This document shows positions 11,181 through 21,065 of a stretch of 64,000 nucleotides of DNA, one piece after another. Under the pieces are notes generated by a model, which was given only the letters and a program-made list of their open reading frames with translations, was not told the DNA's origin and made no database searches. Each line of letters begins with the position of its first letter. The first letter of the stretch is position 1. A program made the translations under genes and the position numbers. This DNA comes from Herpomyces periplanetae (Eukaryota > Ascomycota > Laboulbeniomycetes > Herpomycetales > Herpomycetaceae): assembly GCA_009733715.1 (NCBI GenBank), contig WMKJ01000041.1:1-64000 (forward strand). The letters are read 5' to 3'.

Positions 11181-12473
11181 CTACGTTCTCTCGGTATCAC
11201 TGGGCTTGCTTTCCTCCATTCTGACCTTTTTCTTTTCTTCTACAAGCGAATCATCTTGTTCGTCTATTTGTGATGCTTTTCGCTTTGTATTCAGCATATC
11301 ACTTGCAATGTCCACGGGTTTACTGGTAACTGTTTCCACGGGCTTTTCTATTGTACTCTCATCCGATTTAGAAACATTAGCTTGACTGGATGAAACTGGA
11401 ACAGGCTTATTATCCCGTTTAGTCAACTTGGTTCGTTCACGATTACGATTTCGATCTTTTCCTTTGCCACTTCCACGTCCATCGTTAGATTGTCTTTTAG
11501 ACCCGTACAGCTTACCCGCTTTCATATCCCGTCGCTTTCCCTCTATATAAGCCTTTTTACTCATGACGATCAGTTCTATACCGTCTTTATCCTTGTCAAC
11601 CGTGTCAACTGGATCACCCTGACCCACGTTCTCACGTTTATCATCACACTTTGAAACGGTAATCAGTCCGGGTTGCCAGCGTGGTTTTACGGGCAAGTCA
11701 AGGAAAGCTTTGGCTAGTTCCTCGTTGGCAAATTCAACGAATACGCTTCCCTTGAACACATTTTCCGGGTACGTCCTGCGTAACCGTACACATTTTATCG
11801 GTCCGTAAGCGTCAAAATACCTTTCAATGTCTAATTGAGTATCTTCACGTTCTTCACCAAACCCTTTCGCATAAATACTTCGAGGTAATGCTTCATCTTC
11901 CATTTTGCGTAAATTTTCACGCGTAAAGGCTTCAATGGCCAAAGGTACACGTCGACGAATCATATCATCATCTAATACTTCCAGTACTTCACTTTGACGT
12001 AACGCTTCAACTACGGCGGAGTAAGGTTGAAAGCGTCGCATTCGCTTGAAGCCGTGGATAGTTTTAATGGGAATGGGGTTATTCATTTTCCCGCCGACCA
12101 TGTTGAAGAGAAAACGATCTCCGGGTAGGTTGGAATCGCTGAAGTAAAATTCCACTTGTTTACGAATTTCACAAGCATCATCGGTTACGGGTAACTGATC
12201 AAATCTTGTTTTAATATTCTTTTTAAACTTAAGCCTGTCTTCGCGTGAAATTTGCCGACCACCTCGTCGCATAGTTTTTGTTTTTCCTTCCGCTAGTTTA
12301 CAAACCGGAACGTTATCCGAATCAATTTTAACTGTATCATCTTTACACTTGTCAGTAACGTTTAACGTAGGAGGTACGTTAATCCCATCATTAGCAAGTG
12401 GTACACTATCGTTAACCAAGGGCGAATTAACGTTTTCGCTGGTTTCTTTAACAGCACATTCCGCTGTATCCAT
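11181..12473 (-). CDS. La protein (RNA polymerase III transcript chaperone)
   Basis: 430-residue genuine La protein, which binds the UUU-OH ends of nascent Pol III RNAs and protects and folds them in the nucleus. La motif at about 92-178, with the family hallmark VEFYFSDSNLPGDRFL. First RRM at about 197-275, with the RNP-like KGSVFVEF and IYAKGF. The tail (about 310-430) is lysine/arginine-rich and then acidic (DEQDDSLVEEKKK), with a likely nuclear signal. The start is MDTAEC at 12473; the frame upstream opens only at a TTG. No introns. The 3' end faces the cysteine-rich gene, 282 bases away. Confidence 0.95.
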   Translation of the reverse strand: MDTAECAVKETSENVNSPLVNDSVPLANDGINVPPTLNVTDKCKDDTVKIDSDNVPVCKLAEGKTKTMRRGGRQISREDRLKFKKNIKTRFDQLPVTDDACEIRKQVEFYFSDSNLPGDRFLFNMVGGKMNNPIPIKTIHGFKRMRRFQPYSAVVEALRQSEVLEVLDDDMIRRRVPLAIEAFTRENLRKMEDEALPRSIYAKGFGEEREDTQLDIERYFDAYGPIKCVRLRRTYPENVFKGSVFVEFANEELAKAFLDLPVKPRWQPGLITVSKCDDKRENVGQGDPVDTVDKDKDGIELIVMSKKAYIEGKRRDMKAGKLYGSKRQSNDGRGSGKGKDRNRNRERTKLTKRDNKPVPVSSSQANVSKSDESTIEKPVETVTSKPVDIASDMLNTKRKASQIDEQDDSLVEEKKKVRMEESKPSDTERT

Positions 12474-13007
12474 AATAATATAGTTAGATAGATAATTCGT
12501 AATTTTCAAAAGATGATTTTGTTTTCCTTATTCCTTGTTAAATATTTTTTACAATAGAGTAGATATTTTGATGTGAGTATTTAATATAATTTAGAACAAT
12601 TCCACACACATAACCACGTATCACCACACGTAGCGGTAGGTTTAAAAATATTATTTCATTTAGACGCACAAATTTCCCTTTGGTAGCTTGATTGAATTGA
12701 ATTAACTCTATAAATTTTATCAAGGGTGGGAAAAACTTGTTAAACTTGTCTAAAAAGTATAAAAACGTCGAAATCGTCGTCGCCTCGTCGCTCGGTTCTG
12801 TGTGGGCTTAGTAAGCGAGCGTGGAGGAAACGAGGTCGAGCAAAAATGGGGGCGAAGAGAAACAAAATTTTGTGTATCGTGAAGATATTCGGGGGACGGA
12901 GAAGAACGGAATGAGAAGTTTTTGAATGACAACAGTAGTGAATTGATTGGAGAAATTGAAGGATTATTTTTGTAGATTTGGGTTTGGGAGGGATAGTCTT
13001 GATCGAG
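12474..13007. other. divergent promoter region La / uS4m
   Basis: 534 bases between divergent starts. A/T-rich on the La side, purine-rich on the plus strand near the uS4m gene. I see no gene or specific site. Confidence 0.55.
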
Positions 13008-14000
13008 ATGCGACGAGCGCGTAAACTCACGGTTCTACAACTTCGTAGACCGCGTATTCGACAATCGTGGAGCAAGGTTAACTTATACCATTTAGCAACA
13101 TTTGATCCATTGACAGCAACAGGTTCACATAATGCGACCAAGGGTAGTTCAGGTATGGGATCGATGGATGAAAATCGGGCATCCACCAATGCGACTACAG
13201 CCATGGCACGTACAAATCAACTTTTTCAATCTGTTATAGCGAATCGAACTTATTTTCAGCAAAAATGGTGGGCAAAATCCCTAACACGCGTCTACCACGG
13301 TGAGCAAGTCAGTGAAAAAGCCTGGCAAAATATGTTTTCTACGCGATTACCCGCCGTTTACTCTATTCGTCGTTCACCGGCGTATCAGAATCATCACGCG
13401 TCATCATCATCATCACGTCAAATTGCCTCGAACTCATCATCCCTACCTCCATCTCCTCCTTACATGCAAATGCTATACTATCCATTAGAACGCCGTCTTG
13501 ATACGGCTGTATTTCGCGCTATGTTTGCAACGAGTATTCGGCAAGCCCGACAATTTTGTATACATGGTCATGTCAACGTTAACGGACGTCGAATTCGCGC
13601 TCCTGGCTACATGCTAAGACCTGGTGATCTATTCACGGTTGATCCTATACGGGTTCTCCACGCTACTCACCATCACCACCACTCCATTGATTCAACTCAA
13701 GATTCCCTTGATTCTTTTGAATCTCCTGAATCCAGCTCTACCCCTACTAAACCAGACCCATCCGAGTCACAAACCAATCCTACTACGGAACACTCAATTG
13801 ATTACTTTCGCGAATGGAAACCTCGCAATTATATGTCTGCATTTGCTCTTATTCCTCGATACTTGGAAGTTCATCATCGAATCTGTGCTGCCGTTTACCT
13901 CCGCGACCCAGTAGCACGTCCAGGATACTCGGAAATCCCATCACCATTCCCCTACTTTATGCACCAACTTGCCTTTAACTGGTATCTACGTCGTCGTTAG
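13008..14000 (+). CDS. NAM9: mitochondrial small-subunit ribosomal protein uS4m (NAM9)
   Basis: 330 residues, intronless. The N terminus ([20 protein letters not shown]) is strongly basic without acids, as in a mitochondrial presequence, and resembles other fungal Nam9 proteins. The S4 RNA-binding fold spans about 157-210, with [27 protein letters not shown] and PGYMLRPGD. The C-terminal half carries the Nam9-type extension, including [19 protein letters not shown] and a final FNWYLRRR. Low-complexity Ser/His and Ser/Pro/Glu stretches lie between conserved blocks. It should bind 16S-type rRNA in the mitochondrial small subunit. The start is the ATG at 13008; the longer frame begins with TTG. 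Confidence 0.92.
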   Translation: MRRARKLTVLQLRRPRIRQSWSKVNLYHLATFDPLTATGSHNATKGSSGMGSMDENRASTNATTAMARTNQLFQSVIANRTYFQQKWWAKSLTRVYHGEQVSEKAWQNMFSTRLPAVYSIRRSPAYQNHHASSSSSRQIASNSSSLPPSPPYMQMLYYPLERRLDTAVFRAMFATSIRQARQFCIHGHVNVNGRRIRAPGYMLRPGDLFTVDPIRVLHATHHHHHSIDSTQDSLDSFESPESSSTPTKPDPSESQTNPTTEHSIDYFREWKPRNYMSAFALIPRYLEVHHRICAAVYLRDPVARPGYSEIPSPFPYFMHQLAFNWYLRRR

Positions 14001-14688
14001 TCTACAAAAAGTGATACTCCCAGACTTCCATGTGCTGTCTTGATTTTTATTTCACAATTCTCTAATTGCTACGCTACACTATACTGTGCTGTACCGCACC
14101 GCACTGCACCGCACCGCATGACGTTGTCGTACTTACTGACTTGTACTTTTGTGTAAAATCGGTACATTTATTACACAAAATCTACCGCACAGTCGACGCA
14201 CGCATGCGCACTCGCGTACAGATGCAATTGCTCACCTTTCACGCTGGACAGCCCGGCTGCTTAGACTCAATCTCTTGGTCAAACCAAATGAAGCTCGTAC
14301 GTATACATATACACATACGAATTCCAAGCACTACATCATTTCCCCTGCTTAGTTCAACGAGGCCAGTTTCCAGGCTTGCTTACCCTTTCTTCTCCATCAT
14401 ATAAAATCTTCACAAGGGTTAGTTGTATCGCTGAAATTTGCGGTTACTTGCTGCAGCAAATAAAATCCACCATTCCCGCAGTATCATGGCGCCCTCTTGC
14501 CCCCCTCGTTTGGGATCTAGACTTTGCCAGGCGGGTTAACTATCCTGCAAGATAACCTTGACCGGTTTAATCGCCTGGCCAAGTGGCAGAATTAAATCCA
14601 CTTGAATCCGAACCTAAGTCCAATCATGCCCATCAAAAAGATTGAACTCACGTCTCAATTAGTTTTCTTCACAATACTTCAAAATGCT
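14001..14688. other. intergenic, convergent 3' ends of uS4m and poly(A) polymerase
   Basis: 688 bases with no gene that I recognise. A run of ctgtgctgtaccgcaccgca-like short repeats lies near 14085-14120. A stretch near 14,575 looks like a tRNA A box but has no matching B box on the same strand. Confidence 0.55.
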
Positions 14689-16969
14689 TCATCCCGCAGC
14701 TGCTAACAGCCCATTAGTTTGTTGGTGTCGTTTATTTGTATCTCCGGATTTTTCATCATGCTGCTAAACAAAAAGGTCAATATCATCGCAATACAATCTC
14801 CAACAACGAGACATCTTACCTCGATTGCAGTATCAGCGTAACTTCGCTTTTTATTCATAGGCTGCGTTGAACCTGCCGGCGTAGAAGACTTAGGACGATT
14901 ATTGCGACCCTTTTTCTTACTTCGTGTAGGCTTCACTTCCCCGGTTTCAAAAACATCATCGGGCAAGTCATAACTAGTTTAACCATGAATTATCAGCTCC
15001 ACACTAAGACTAACACCATTATTACGTTAACTAACGTGAGCACCTACTTGCGTGTATGAATAACTCGAATCGAATGAACATTCTCATCATATTGGGGCCA
15101 CTCTGTGCATTGTCGTCGAAAGTCAAGGACAGGATAGGATATGTCGTAAGATTTAGGACCTGAAATCATGTCAATAACTCGGGGTTGGCGTGAATCCTCC
15201 ATATTACAACCATTTGCTAATGGTTAAAAGGCTTCGCCAATCATAAGCACTCACCTTCCATTAATTCAAGACCAATGTAAAACGTTGTGGTATACACAAT
15301 CACGTATTCCTCTTCACAGTCTTGTTCACCAATCACACCGGGATTCCCGCTTGGATTCGATGGACTTTGATCGGGTAAAGCACGGGACACAGACGTACTT
15401 CTGTCAGACAAAGCGGCCACCTGAGTTTCGGATATTTGATAGGTTAAATTTCCTTGTAAAACTGAATCAACTTGATCGGGCTTACACCTGTGAACCCGAT
15501 CAAAACCTTTGTTAAATGGATGAGCAATTTCCACATCTGCGTCTGATTGTTCAATTCCCGTAATAAGTCTACGCACTTTTGATTGAACTAAACCAATCCA
15601 AGCTGCATGAGAGTCTTTGGACCGGCTGGCCGCGATCACGCTAAGATAGTACTTGTAACCGTTTGTGAAAAATGTATGCTTCTTGAATAAATCTTTCCAC
15701 ATGAGTTTGCCCAAAAATATCTGATTTGTTATTCCATTAGCATGAATCAGCTCACGCTGCACGACTTTCATTGTAGAATAAGACACATTGTGCGTAGAGC
15801 ACATTGAAGGGTAGGCCGGTGTGATAATGGGCATAATGTGGCGTTTGTCCGATGGATAAACTTTAGGGTTCCAAATTCTAACTTGTAATGGACCATCTTC
15901 GATATTTTTGAGTAATAAGGGTCGAGGCCACGGCCATTCGCTCATTAGGTGAAAGAAGCGGGCGACAATTGTAGCACCGCAGGCGTAGGGGTAAAGCTGG
16001 CAAATGCGAGCTACCATTAAAGCCCAGGCAACACCACCGGGAAAACCGATAACATTGCTGTAGCAGCCACGACGCTGAGCCCACAATTTTATGGCGCGCA
16101 AGGCTAAACGGAAAGTTTTAGTTTGCGGTACGAGGGCTAAAATTTCATCGGTGACTCGTGTGCCATTAACGCTACGTAATTCAGTTTCATCGAGACCGCG
16201 TAGCAAACTTGTATCGCGCAGGTCTAGACATTTTGAAACGGAGTGAACTTGTAGGCGTGCAAAGATTAAATCGATATCAATACCATCGTAGGTCATTTTG
16301 ATAATCGGAACGTGAGCATCGGGAACTGGAGTTAATTCTTGAAGGGTCCCAGGAGGCGACAAAGTTTCAAGTATGGGAGGGAAATGTTCAAAAAAGTCCG
16401 AACGACTGACGTGTTTTGGGACGACAACCAGTGTATCAATATCGGAGCCTGTAAGATAAGTTTAGTTAATGGGTGTTAGAGAAAAAAGGAGAGATCGGGA
16501 CAAAAGTTTATGAGCACCGACCTGGACCGTAGACACCTAATCGGTAACTACCAAAAGTGAAAATTTTACCACCAGCATTGTCGATGGTGGATGCAGAAAG
16601 TCCTTTCTTTTGACAAACATGCCGTACAAATTCTTCAACGATATGCTGTAAGCGAGATAACACGGTTAACCTATATATATATATAAATATATATATCAAC
16701 GTGGGTCAAATTAGTTGGGGAGGGGGAAAAGGAGATGGTTGAGTTGAATAGTAGATATAATGGAAGAAAAATAGAGAGCATAAAAAGAGGATAGATGAAC
16801 GTGGAACAGACAGCACCAACCTGTGATCAGTTTCTTCCTGTTTTTCAAAGCTATTTTGTAATTTTAGCTCAGCGAGTAAAGATTCATTACGCGAGAGTTC
16901 CTTTTCGTCGGGTAAAGCAAATGATATAGCGGGAGTTAAGCCCCACTGCTTCTGTGAGGATACTGCCAT
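14689..16969 (-). CDS. PAP1: poly(A) polymerase
   Basis: Adds poly(A) to cleaved pre-mRNA 3' ends in the nucleus. Exons 16969-16821, 16670-16522, 16448-15255, 15216-15048, 14973-14820 and 14763-14689 give 629 residues in frame. The start MAVSSQKQWGLTPAISFA matches the family opening. The nucleotidyltransferase core has GSYRLGVYGPGSDIDTL (catalytic D102 and D104) and DGIDIDLIF (third carboxylate D159). The middle and RNA-binding domains follow (LRAIKLWAQRRG, then FYIGLEL and YDISYPVLDF), then a short basic Lys/Arg tail. Intron 3 is modelled as 38 bases (15217-15254). An equally in-frame alternative uses a gag acceptor at 15178-15180, giving a 77-base intron and 13 fewer residues. Its start faces LSM4's end in the same orientation. 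Confidence 0.93.
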
Positions 16970-18639
16970 GAATGGAAAGATGGTGGGATATTTTAACGCG
17001 AAGATGACAAGGAAGAGGGAGAGGAATAGATGAGGGAAAAATGAAGAGTTGATGGAGGATTAAGTTGGCCTTGTAAATTAACGGGCGGATCGCGTAGAAT
17101 GGATGGGGGGAAATAAGGATGAAAGATAAATTGATGCGAAAATATGGAAGAGAAAGGGAAGGGCAAAGGAAAAAGGAGGCGATACGAGAAGAATTTGATG
17201 GGAAGAACAGCACGAAAGGAAATATTTAATGAAGGGAGTTAAACGGCATGAAAATAGTGTAGTTTAAGAAAGGTAGGCTGATCTATCCAGTTTAAGAGAA
17301 GAGAAAATGGAAGCGTAGGAAGAGCCGAATATATACGAGAGAAATTGATAGAACGAGGTAAAAAAGGAAATTTGTTGAGGAGAAATGATTAGGAGTTTAC
17401 GAAGTAGGAAAGAGCAATGGAGGAAAAACCGCAGAGAACCCCAGTGGGCACGTGACTTAAATTGGGGGTGAGAAAAGTCGGGAGGGAAAGAGCAAACGGG
17501 GAATGGTGGGAAGGGAAGGTGTGGAAATTCAGCGGCTGGTTTGCTGGGAAGGGAAGCGAGGGAAGGGGAAGGGAGAAGATGGAGAGGGTAGATGGGAAAA
17601 ATGGTTGGAATATGAAAATGGTTGAGGATGTATTTGGAGGGAGGATAAATAAAGTAGAACCTCGGACGGATGAAGAATTTTAATTATCGTGTATGTATAT
17701 AGAAGGTAAGTGTTTACTGGAGATTTGGTAAGATTCAAGAAATTTTAAGATTTGGAAGGGAAAATTTGACAAGGTGAATGACGTGGAATGCCCCAAATTG
17801 TACGGGCCGTATAGTGGTAAGAGAAAGAATCTTGGCGAAATAATGGGATGGAATAGGAAAGAGCGGATTCCGATGATAAGAGATGGGGCATTGACATCGA
17901 ATGGAATGAAGGTCGGGGACTCGGCAAGTTTTGAGGATGCGGTAACGGCAACGGTAGCGGGATCGGTAACGGCATATCGGGATCGGGATCGGTATAAGAT
18001 TGGGGGCAGAAGAATTTGGAGAGGGTGTGGCCTTGGTAATGTAGGAAGATGAAAGGGGGAATGGGGATGAAGAGAAGGGATGGGATTGGATGGGATGGAT
18101 GGGATGAGATTTAAATCAGGATGGTTTAAAAATGATTAAATATATGAGGGGAGATTGTTTAATTGAATGAACGAGATGACACAAGACTGGTCATGAGTAG
18201 GTTTGAAATTGGTACAAACGGATTGTAGAGATTAAGTGGATGATTAGGGACGGGTAAAGTTAATTGCGCGGAAAGATTTACATAGATAATGAGAGTTTGA
18301 GGAATGAATTGGGATAGGTTAAATAGAGTAGATGGTATGTTTTGACGGGATGAAGGGAGATCAACAGGTAGATTAATATACGAGAATATTTACGTATGGG
18401 TTGACAATTTGAGGAGTAGGAAAAAAGGGGACATTATGGACTTTAAGAGGATGTGTACGGAGAGGGTTATTATAGTGAAGAGAGCGAAAGTATTACGTGG
18501 GATAGGATGTTTAAGGAAGGAAAATGGAATGGGGTGGGATGGGATGGGATGGGAGGAAAAGAGAAGAGGTTAAGGAAGGAAGTTTTAATAGAATAAGATG
18601 AAAGGTATGTATTAGAGGGGAAAGATGAGTAATGAAAGG
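16970..18639. other. 1.7 kb between LSM4 end and poly(A) polymerase start, purine-rich
   Basis: The plus strand is strikingly G/A-rich throughout (so C/T-rich on the strand of both flanking genes). It contains GGGAT pentamer runs near 18065-18110 and 18535-18554, and a CACGTGAC at 17449. No gene is recognised; the open frames have purine-run composition only. Confidence 0.6.
17449..17456. promoter_or_regulatory. CACGTGAC E-box-like site upstream of poly(A) polymerase
   Basis: CACGTG core 480 bases upstream of the poly(A) polymerase ATG. One of a series of such cores in the intergenic DNA of this window. Function is inferred only. Confidence 0.35.
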
Positions 18640-19082
18640 TTAAGGTTTTGAGGAATGATGAGAATGATGGGTATGGTGTGGGTGATGATTTGGTTGTTGG
18701 TGTTGATGTTGCTCTTTAGCGAGCATGATGATTTCATCGGGGACACGTAGGTATTTTATCTGAATAAGATAATGATTAGGTTGATGAAAAAAGAGCAAAT
18801 AAGACAAGAGAAAAGAAGAAAGATAACATACTGTATGACCGCGTACGTAAACTTCAGGAAGACGCCAGAATTGTTCACCATCAGCGGATGTTTGGACAAC
18901 TTCTTTTAGAGTTAGATTCATCCAATTATCACAATTAATTAGATGACCGTTGAGGGTTTCGCCATCTTTAAGTTCTACTAGCATGGGATGACCTTGAGAA
19001 ATGCTGAGTAAACCCAAGGGAAGCTGTAGGAGAAGATTAGTGGAAAAGCATGGGGAAAGGAGGAGAAATAAGAACAAACCAT
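18640..19082 (-). CDS. LSM4: U6 snRNA-associated Sm-like protein LSM4
   Basis: 104 residues from exons 19082-19080 (only the ATG is coding), 19023-18832 and 18759-18640; introns are 56 and 72 bases. Subunit of the LSM1-7 ring (cytoplasmic mRNA decay) and the LSM2-8 ring (U6 snRNA). The Sm fold is complete: [19 protein letters not shown], then [19 protein letters not shown], and Sm2 in exons 2-3 (YVRGHT then [11 protein letters not shown]). The tail is glutamine/histidine-rich (many HH pairs, ending SSKP), where many LSM4 proteins carry RGG or Asn-rich tails. The first intron follows the start codon directly, with donor GTTTGT and a CACTAAT branch site. Confidence 0.93.
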
Positions 19083-21065
19083 GATGTAGAAGATGAAGAG
19101 CAAAAGGGAAGGAAGGAAGAAAGAAAGAATAAATGAATTGGGAAGATGTGGAGATAGAATAGACCGAACGTGAATTAACAAATGGGAATACCCCCAAAAA
19201 AAGGCCAATTTAGCTCCTCTTGCCCCGCTAGAAAAGTCCTGGACAAGAGAAAGCTTAAAAAATGCCCAAAGAAATTATCAACAGCCGAAGCCCGCCCACA
19301 AACCCTCCAAAAATCCACCGCGTCAAGCCACACCTCTGTGGCTGGCAGTTGATTACGTAATGTATTGGAGAAGAGGGGCGGTGCGGCGTGCTGTGGGACA
19401 GACGGAGATTATATGGGGGTTGGCCTGTGGGGAGGTGCTGGTACGAAGTGAGTGCCGGTTCAATGCCAGTGCCGCTGTTACCATCGCCACCATCGCCACC
19501 ACCACCATTACCACCACCTCTACTTCCCCCAAAATACCAATTTACCTACTCATTACCTGGCCCATCCTCTTCACCACTAACTCGACCTCCCTCAAATCTC
19601 TTTTACCGTCTATCCCATTCCCCTAACCCTTCTACTCCCTCCCCTCCATGCCCGCTGACTCATGTTCCCTTCGCTTAATTTTCGCTGTGTGTGCGCTGTC
19701 GTCGGCTATACGTCTTACTTTGGCTGCCTATTGATCCTCCTCGCGTGCTATGTTTAGCTGCTTTACCCGCCAAACTTTTCCCTGTTCCCTCTAAACTTCT
19801 CTATCCGTTCCCCTTGTCATTACCTTTCTATATATTTTTCTCCTGTTCATAATTGTTCTACATTTCTATTTAAACAATTCATCTCCTTCTTCTTCTTCCC
19901 TTCTTTTTCTTTCCTTTCCCTTCTACTTCCCTCCCTTCGGGTCAACTTCTCGCTTGTTTTTCCCCTCCCTTCCCCCACCTCCCCTCAAATCATCTTCCTT
20001 CTTTTCTTCGTCTTTTATACAATACTCTTCTACCTTATACGCGTCTTTATCCTCGTATCCCCCACCTCCCCACGTCTAATACCTCTTCACTATTTTCCTT
20101 TTTCACGCGTTGAATCGTGCTATCCCCTTCAAATTTCTTTCACTTTTCTCACCTTCGCTTCTAAATTTATTATCTTCTCCCTTCCTCCATTTATTCTACT
20201 TCCCCCCCCCCCACCTCATCCTCCCACATTTTCATTCCAATTCCCCCTCCCTCTCTCCTCCTCCCTCCTCCCCTCAATATACCACCACACTCCTTCTATC
20301 TTCCATTAAAATTCCTTTCCAATAACATTTTCACTTTACAATTCCACTCCTTTCCCATTTTCACTTCCTTCATCTTCTCTCCCAAACTACTCCAATTCAA
20401 TCTACTCAATACCATACTCCCTCTCTTCCCCTTCTTACATAATCTTTTATTTCCTAGTTCCAAAAATTTACCTACGTACCACTAAACCCTACGTAGTTCC
20501 TACATCTATCCGTTTTATTTTACCCTCACCTCCCCCATTTACCTTGTTAATTTACTCCCATTTGTCATCCCTTTATATACAATATCCCCTTCCTACACAC
20601 CTTTCCCCTCTCACTCCCCATCCCCTCCCCGAATCTAGAAGCTTGCCTTCCCTTAATTCTTCCGCTCTCCCCTAAGTCCCCGTGTTTTACCGACACAACA
20701 ACGTGATCAAATTTACAGCTGACACTTACGTGACAGTTAAATGCTTATTTAATTCGTCGTGTGTGTTCTCCGAACATACCAAAGTGAATTAAATTCTACC
20801 AAATACTACCTTACCATCTTCTACCCTCTTCTTCTTCTCCTCCTACCCCCTTCTTTTCATAATTTGCCTTGCTTTTTCCCACCAAATATACTATCTTCTT
20901 CTCCCCCACTCTGCCATCACTTTCACTTCACATTCTTACTCTACCACTTACCCTATCCTTCCCACAAACCTTGCGATTGGAAAAATCACCTCCCACTCGC
21001 GCCTTCCCTACCTCCATTCCTTTCTACTTGTGTTTCTCGTCGTTATCCCCTTCGTTACACAAAAA
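19083..21065. other. 2 kb divergent promoter region LSM4 / KAP95, pyrimidine-rich
   Basis: From about 19,230 to the KAP95 start the plus strand is extremely C/T-rich (roughly nine in ten bases near 19,880-19,940). To the left of 19,200 it is purine-rich. A CCATCGCCACCATCGCC-type run occurs at 19482-19520. Long open frames across this stretch are Ser/Pro/Leu/Phe low-complexity artefacts of the composition. No gene seen. Confidence 0.6.

Noticed and set aside
14560-14640. Possible tRNA (tggccaagtgg resembles an A box)
   Set aside because: The nearest B-box-like sequence is on the opposite strand, and no cloverleaf stems pair at the right spacing.
17462-18052. Gly/Lys/Glu-rich plus-strand open frames between LSM4 and PAP1
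   Set aside because: Purine-run composition only; equivalent artefacts lie on the other strand.
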